From UBA1049 sp964522305 (GTDB lineage: Bacteria > Bacillota > Clostridia > Oscillospirales > CAG-382), in contig CAZFVM010000051.1 in the NCBI GenBank assembly GCA_964522305.1, forward strand, positions 1-9,135: DNA of 9,135 bases. Reading direction: 5' to 3'. Under the pieces are notes generated by a model, which did not search any database, had not been told where the DNA came from, and saw only the letters and a list, made by a program, of their open reading frames with translations. Position 1 is the first letter of the stretch. Each line of letters starts with the position of its first letter. Position numbers and translations under genes: made by a program. Below are positions 6,566 through 9,135 of the stretch, in pieces.

Positions 6566-6916
6566 TTACTCGCTATAAAACGCTACCGAATAGCCCTCTA
6601 TGTCCATCAAATGGAAAAAAGCATAGTCACCGTTCAGGTCATCTAACTGCAAAAAAGCGTAGGTGTTGAGCCCCGGCCCTTTTATAAATAGCTTGTCCCC
6701 TTTTATCTTCCACCTGTGCTTTGTCTTGTCGTCTTTGATTTCGAGGGTTCCGGTGCCGCTCTTGTCAAAGACAATAACCAAATTGCTCCCAAACTTATCC
6801 AATGCAAGACATTGCAGCCCCGGCATATCTATCCGAGAGCCTATCCACTTACTCGAGACAAGGGCGGTTTTTATCTGTTTTGTCTCTCTTCTTTTTTCCA
6901 AACACTTTTTTAACAT
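6566..6916 (-). CDS. Hypothetical protein, 116 aa, beta-rich, cotranscribed with the PAP2 gene
   Basis: I do not recognise a named family. After a basic N-terminus (residues 1-20, rich in Lys and Arg) the rest looks like a small beta-sandwich or lipocalin-like barrel. The pattern VFDKSGTGTLEI, then HRWKIKGDKLFIKG, then AFFHLMDIEGYSVAF resembles the strand-turn pattern of small secreted lipocalin-like domains, but there is no signal peptide. GGGAGT lies about 8 bases before the ATG at 6916. An extended -10 promoter at 6983-6975 precedes it, leaving a leader of about 50 bases. Its stop is 9 bases before the PAP2 start, so the two genes form an operon. A role in lipid sensing or in regulating the phosphatase would be inference from position and fold impression only. 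Confidence 0.7.
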   Translation of the reverse strand: MLKKCLEKRRETKQIKTALVSSKWIGSRIDMPGLQCLALDKFGSNLVIVFDKSGTGTLEIKDDKTKHRWKIKGDKLFIKGPGLNTYAFLQLDDLNGDYAFFHLMDIEGYSVAFYSE

Positions 6917-6974
6917 AGTTATACTCCCGGCTCACTCGGCAATGGACTGTGATTGATGTCTGTACGGTAAAAAC

Positions 6975-6983
6975 ATTATAACA
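6975..6983 (-). promoter_or_regulatory. Extended -10 promoter of the 116-aa gene-PAP2 operon
   Basis: Minus strand TGTTATAAT, a perfect extended -10, with the transcript start expected near 6968 and the gene starting at 6916. No convincing -35 is present at 16-18 bases, which fits extended -10 promoters. The 14-base block 6975-6988 is identical to the one in the nadE operon promoter. Confidence 0.65.
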
Positions 6984-7014
6984 TATATAATGGGGATATT
7001 TATAGTGAAAGATG

Positions 7015-7047
7015 AAAAAAGTTTGTAGTCTAATGTAAGTTACAACT
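7015..7047 (-). terminator. Weak AT-rich candidate terminator after the GmrSD-like gene
   Basis: Minus strand AGTTGTA pairs with TACAAACT (one bulged A) across a loop of about 13 bases, followed by six T. It lies 41 bases after the stop at 7088 and before the next promoter. The stem is mostly A-T with a large loop, so it would be inefficient. Confidence 0.35.
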
Positions 7048-7087
7048 CTTCGTATAAAGAACAATTGTTGTTACACGTGGAATTATA

Positions 7088-8878
7088 TTAGATGAATCCT
7101 TTTTCTATTAATTTTTCCAAAAGAGCTTCCTCTTCAGGTGATAAAACAGATTCTAAATCTACTTTTCCCTCTTCTTTAACTAAAAACTCACTATCATTTA
7201 AGCCCCATTCTTTGATAGTTTCGATAAATTCATCACTTATTCGAATGTTTCTATCTCTGATTTCATCTAATCCCCAAGATTGGTGGCTTTCTGCTAATTC
7301 TAACAAAATTTTTACTTTAGAATCTTTATAGCTTTCTTTTTTCTTTTCAAAATATCCATTACTAGCTATGATATTTAGCTTTTTTTCAAAAGGTGTTTTA
7401 TTGCCTATATGTTCAACAATTTCTTTTACTTCTGACTCACTCTTGTTGGGAAAATATGAGTTTTGCCATTTTCTAGGCAAAATATGTTCAATTTCCCAAT
7501 TTGCAGGTAACAGTTCTTCTTGTTTGTTATATGTTATGGTCTTTAAAATCATTCTCACAGTATTTCTATGAGGCGATTTCAAGTTGTTTTTCAATTCATT
7601 TTCATCTACATGATGAAATGCAAAGCTCGGCTTAGGAGAGTTAATTATTTCTGCATTTAAATTCAATATACCACTTTTAACAGCATTTATAGTTGGAGTT
7701 ACAATATACCGGGCTGCTAAGTCAGAAAATAATTTTCTAAGAAATCTCAAAAATAAAATCTCGAAATCTTCTTCCTCTCTATACCTCAAATAAAATATAG
7801 CAACCGGATATTTCCAAAACTCATTAGGGTATGAATGCAAAGAATCCAAAGCTCTTATAATTTCCGAGTTTGTTGACCAAGTTTCTCCTTCTACTTCAAT
7901 CCTATTATTTACAACAAGCCAAAGAGACATCATCTTCTCCAAGTTATCCATTAAGTTTGCTTGGTAAAGTTTGCCAAAATTATTCCTTGCATAATATTTT
8001 CTCATCCCAGGAGTAGTGGTTTTTCTATCATTTTCCTCTGCCCTTAAATAAAACATATAATAATAAAATAGGGTTTGAATACTTTCGCCAGCTTCTTTTG
8101 TATCTTCGTCTAATTGTTTCCATCTATCAATAAAAACTTCTTTTTCCTCAATGCTTAAATTGTTGTAGATTTTAGCCTTGAATATGTCCGCATCTGTTAA
8201 AGCCAAACCTCTATCATTTATTGTTGAAAAAATAGTTAAAGCAGACTCTTTAGAATCAGCTGTAATAGGAAGTAAAATCGACTTATTAAGTACATTACGA
8301 ATTAGCCAAAAAAACATTTCCGGTTCTCTTGAAGCATAGTCTTCTATTAATTCTTGAAATAACAAATAATTCTTTGTGTAATTGTCATTGTTTCTTTTAT
8401 TTATTTCACCAGTTTTTAGAATTTCAGTAAATACTTTATTTCCATCGTCATTCATAACCCTAGACTCTATGAGAGTTTTTTCAAAATCTACCTCAGCTGT
8501 TAATTCATCCTGAATCCATAAAGCTGACTCTATTTGACTTTTAAAGTTAGTAACCTCTTTTGATTCTTTCATAGATAACAATTTCTTATATATTGCACGT
8601 AAAAACAAAAACAATGAAGTTATCCTTTGTTGCCCATCTATAATTTCTTGTCTTGTCTCTTCCTCATCTTTGTCAATGTAGGTTACAATAGTGCCTAAAA
8701 AATAATTGTTTTCACTGTCATTTTCTGTATGCTCTACAAGATCATCAAATAAGACCTTGATTTCCTCATCTTTCCAAGCATATGGTCTTTGATATTCAGG
8801 TATAATAAACTTTCTCTCTTTGCCTGATTCTAATAGCTCTTTAACACTCTTTTTGTTAACTTCAATTTTTGCAGACAT
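7088..8878 (-). CDS. GmrSD-family DUF262-DUF1524 protein, putative type IV (modification-dependent) restriction enzyme
   Basis: A 596-aa single-chain protein. The N-terminal DUF262 (GmrSD_N, NTP-dependent ParB-like) domain shows IPEYQRPYAW at 26-35, FLG at 60-62, the diagnostic DGQQR at 81-85 and FSTINDRGLALTDADIFK at 217-234. The C-terminal DUF1524 (GmrSD_C, His-Me/HNH-like nuclease) shows WEIEHILP at 461-468 with H465, GNK at 492-494, N502, N507 and a KKK cluster at 512-514. All expected nuclease positions appear present. Fused GmrS-GmrD proteins such as BrxU, and the related SspE, cut DNA with modified bases or act with phosphorothioate systems. The target here is unknown. AAAGGGG lies 6 bases before the ATG at 8878; a GTG at 8896 would add six residues but is less typical for the family. 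The gene is markedly AT-richer than nadE and the lipoprotein gene, a sign of transfer. The truncated upstream gene may be its partner. Confidence 0.92.
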   Translation of the reverse strand: MSAKIEVNKKSVKELLESGKERKFIIPEYQRPYAWKDEEIKVLFDDLVEHTENDSENNYFLGTIVTYIDKDEEETRQEIIDGQQRITSLFLFLRAIYKKLLSMKESKEVTNFKSQIESALWIQDELTAEVDFEKTLIESRVMNDDGNKVFTEILKTGEINKRNNDNYTKNYLLFQELIEDYASREPEMFFWLIRNVLNKSILLPITADSKESALTIFSTINDRGLALTDADIFKAKIYNNLSIEEKEVFIDRWKQLDEDTKEAGESIQTLFYYYMFYLRAEENDRKTTTPGMRKYYARNNFGKLYQANLMDNLEKMMSLWLVVNNRIEVEGETWSTNSEIIRALDSLHSYPNEFWKYPVAIFYLRYREEEDFEILFLRFLRKLFSDLAARYIVTPTINAVKSGILNLNAEIINSPKPSFAFHHVDENELKNNLKSPHRNTVRMILKTITYNKQEELLPANWEIEHILPRKWQNSYFPNKSESEVKEIVEHIGNKTPFEKKLNIIASNGYFEKKKESYKDSKVKILLELAESHQSWGLDEIRDRNIRISDEFIETIKEWGLNDSEFLVKEEGKVDLESVLSPEEEALLEKLIEKGFI

Positions 8879-8884
8879 AAATTG

Positions 8885-8891
8885 CCCCTTT
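8885..8891 (-). promoter_or_regulatory. Ribosome binding site of the GmrSD-like gene
   Basis: AAAGGGG on the minus strand is 6 bases before ATG at 8878 and favours that start over the in-frame GTG at 8896. A GGAG four bases before the GTG keeps the longer form possible. Confidence 0.6.
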
Positions 8892-8956
8892 CCCACTTCT
8901 CCGAACTTATGTGATAATGTTTGATTTCATATTAATAACGGATTTTATTCCACAGG

Positions 8957-9135
8957 TTAATTTGCCTTAGATTTTGTTTGTCTTAGGAACGAATCGTATG
9001 ATAGATCTTCATGCTCATCATTCAGTCTCTTCATTATTTTACCAATACTTAACTCCATCTTATAAGCCCAATCGCCATAAATTATAAAGGAATGTTTTAC
9101 TTCTGAAGTGCGGTATAAAGCATCGAATAGTTCTA
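8957..9135 (-). CDS. C-terminal fragment of an unidentified protein, 5' end beyond window
   Basis: On the minus strand one frame is open from the window edge to TAA at 8959-8957, giving the last 58 residues of a protein; the other two frames close early. The fragment begins ELFDALYRTSEV, includes IIYGDWAYKMELSIGK and ends with a charged tail (FLRQTKSKAN). It has no membrane segment and looks helical. It is too short to assign a family. It is on the same strand and 78 bases before the GmrSD-like gene, and it shares that gene's AT-rich composition, so it may belong to the same transferred unit. I found no convincing promoter in the gap, which would fit cotranscription. Confidence 0.55.
   Translation of the reverse strand, partial: ELFDALYRTSEVKHSFIIYGDWAYKMELSIGKIMKRLNDEHEDLSYDSFLRQTKSKAN

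Noticed and set aside
6663..7064. Open frames 6663-6956 and 6716-6913 (plus) and 6849-7064 (minus)
   Set aside because: They overlap the 116-aa gene and its promoter and have no ribosome sites.
8879..8896. GTG start at 8896 for the GmrSD-like gene
   Set aside because: AAAGGGG at the right distance favours ATG at 8878, and the extra six residues would contain that ribosome site. The longer form is not excluded.

Overview
The window looks like a chromosomal stretch from a low-to-moderate GC bacterium, most likely a Firmicute (Clostridia-like). This lean rests on strong AGGAGG-type ribosome sites, TATAAT promoters with a TGn extension, GTG/ATG starts and terminators ending in T runs. No marker gene fixes the taxon. 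Every gene I can support is on the minus strand, so transcription runs from high to low coordinates. I see no rRNA, tRNA, CRISPR array, insertion sequence or plus-strand gene, and no gene-free stretch over 300 bases.

In transcription order, the right end (about 7088-9135) is clearly AT-richer than the left. It holds the C-terminal end of an unidentified protein, then a 596-residue single-chain GmrSD-family protein (DUF262 plus DUF1524/HNH). That is the architecture of modification-dependent (type IV) restriction enzymes, so this end may be the edge of a defence island.

The middle (about 3546-6990) is membrane-lipid flavoured. An extended -10 promoter drives a two-gene unit: an unknown 116-aa beta-rich protein, then a PAP2-family membrane phosphatase with all three catalytic motifs. 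A separate 75-aa protein with a strong ribosome site follows and ends at a clear hairpin. Next comes a membrane-anchored phospholipase D/cardiolipin-synthase-like protein with two intact HKD motifs, its own promoter and its own terminator.

The left end (1-3524) is a tightly spaced operon with its own promoter: an unknown 171-aa protein (GTG start), an ammonia-dependent NAD synthase (NadE), and a long oligopeptide-binding-type lipoprotein that runs off the window. That last gene is an open 702-codon reading frame with a lipobox and SBP_bac_5 signatures.

The best candidate for something biologically unusual is the GmrSD-like protein with its truncated upstream neighbour. The unexplained small genes (171, 116 and 75 aa), each in a conserved-looking position beside a known enzyme, come next.
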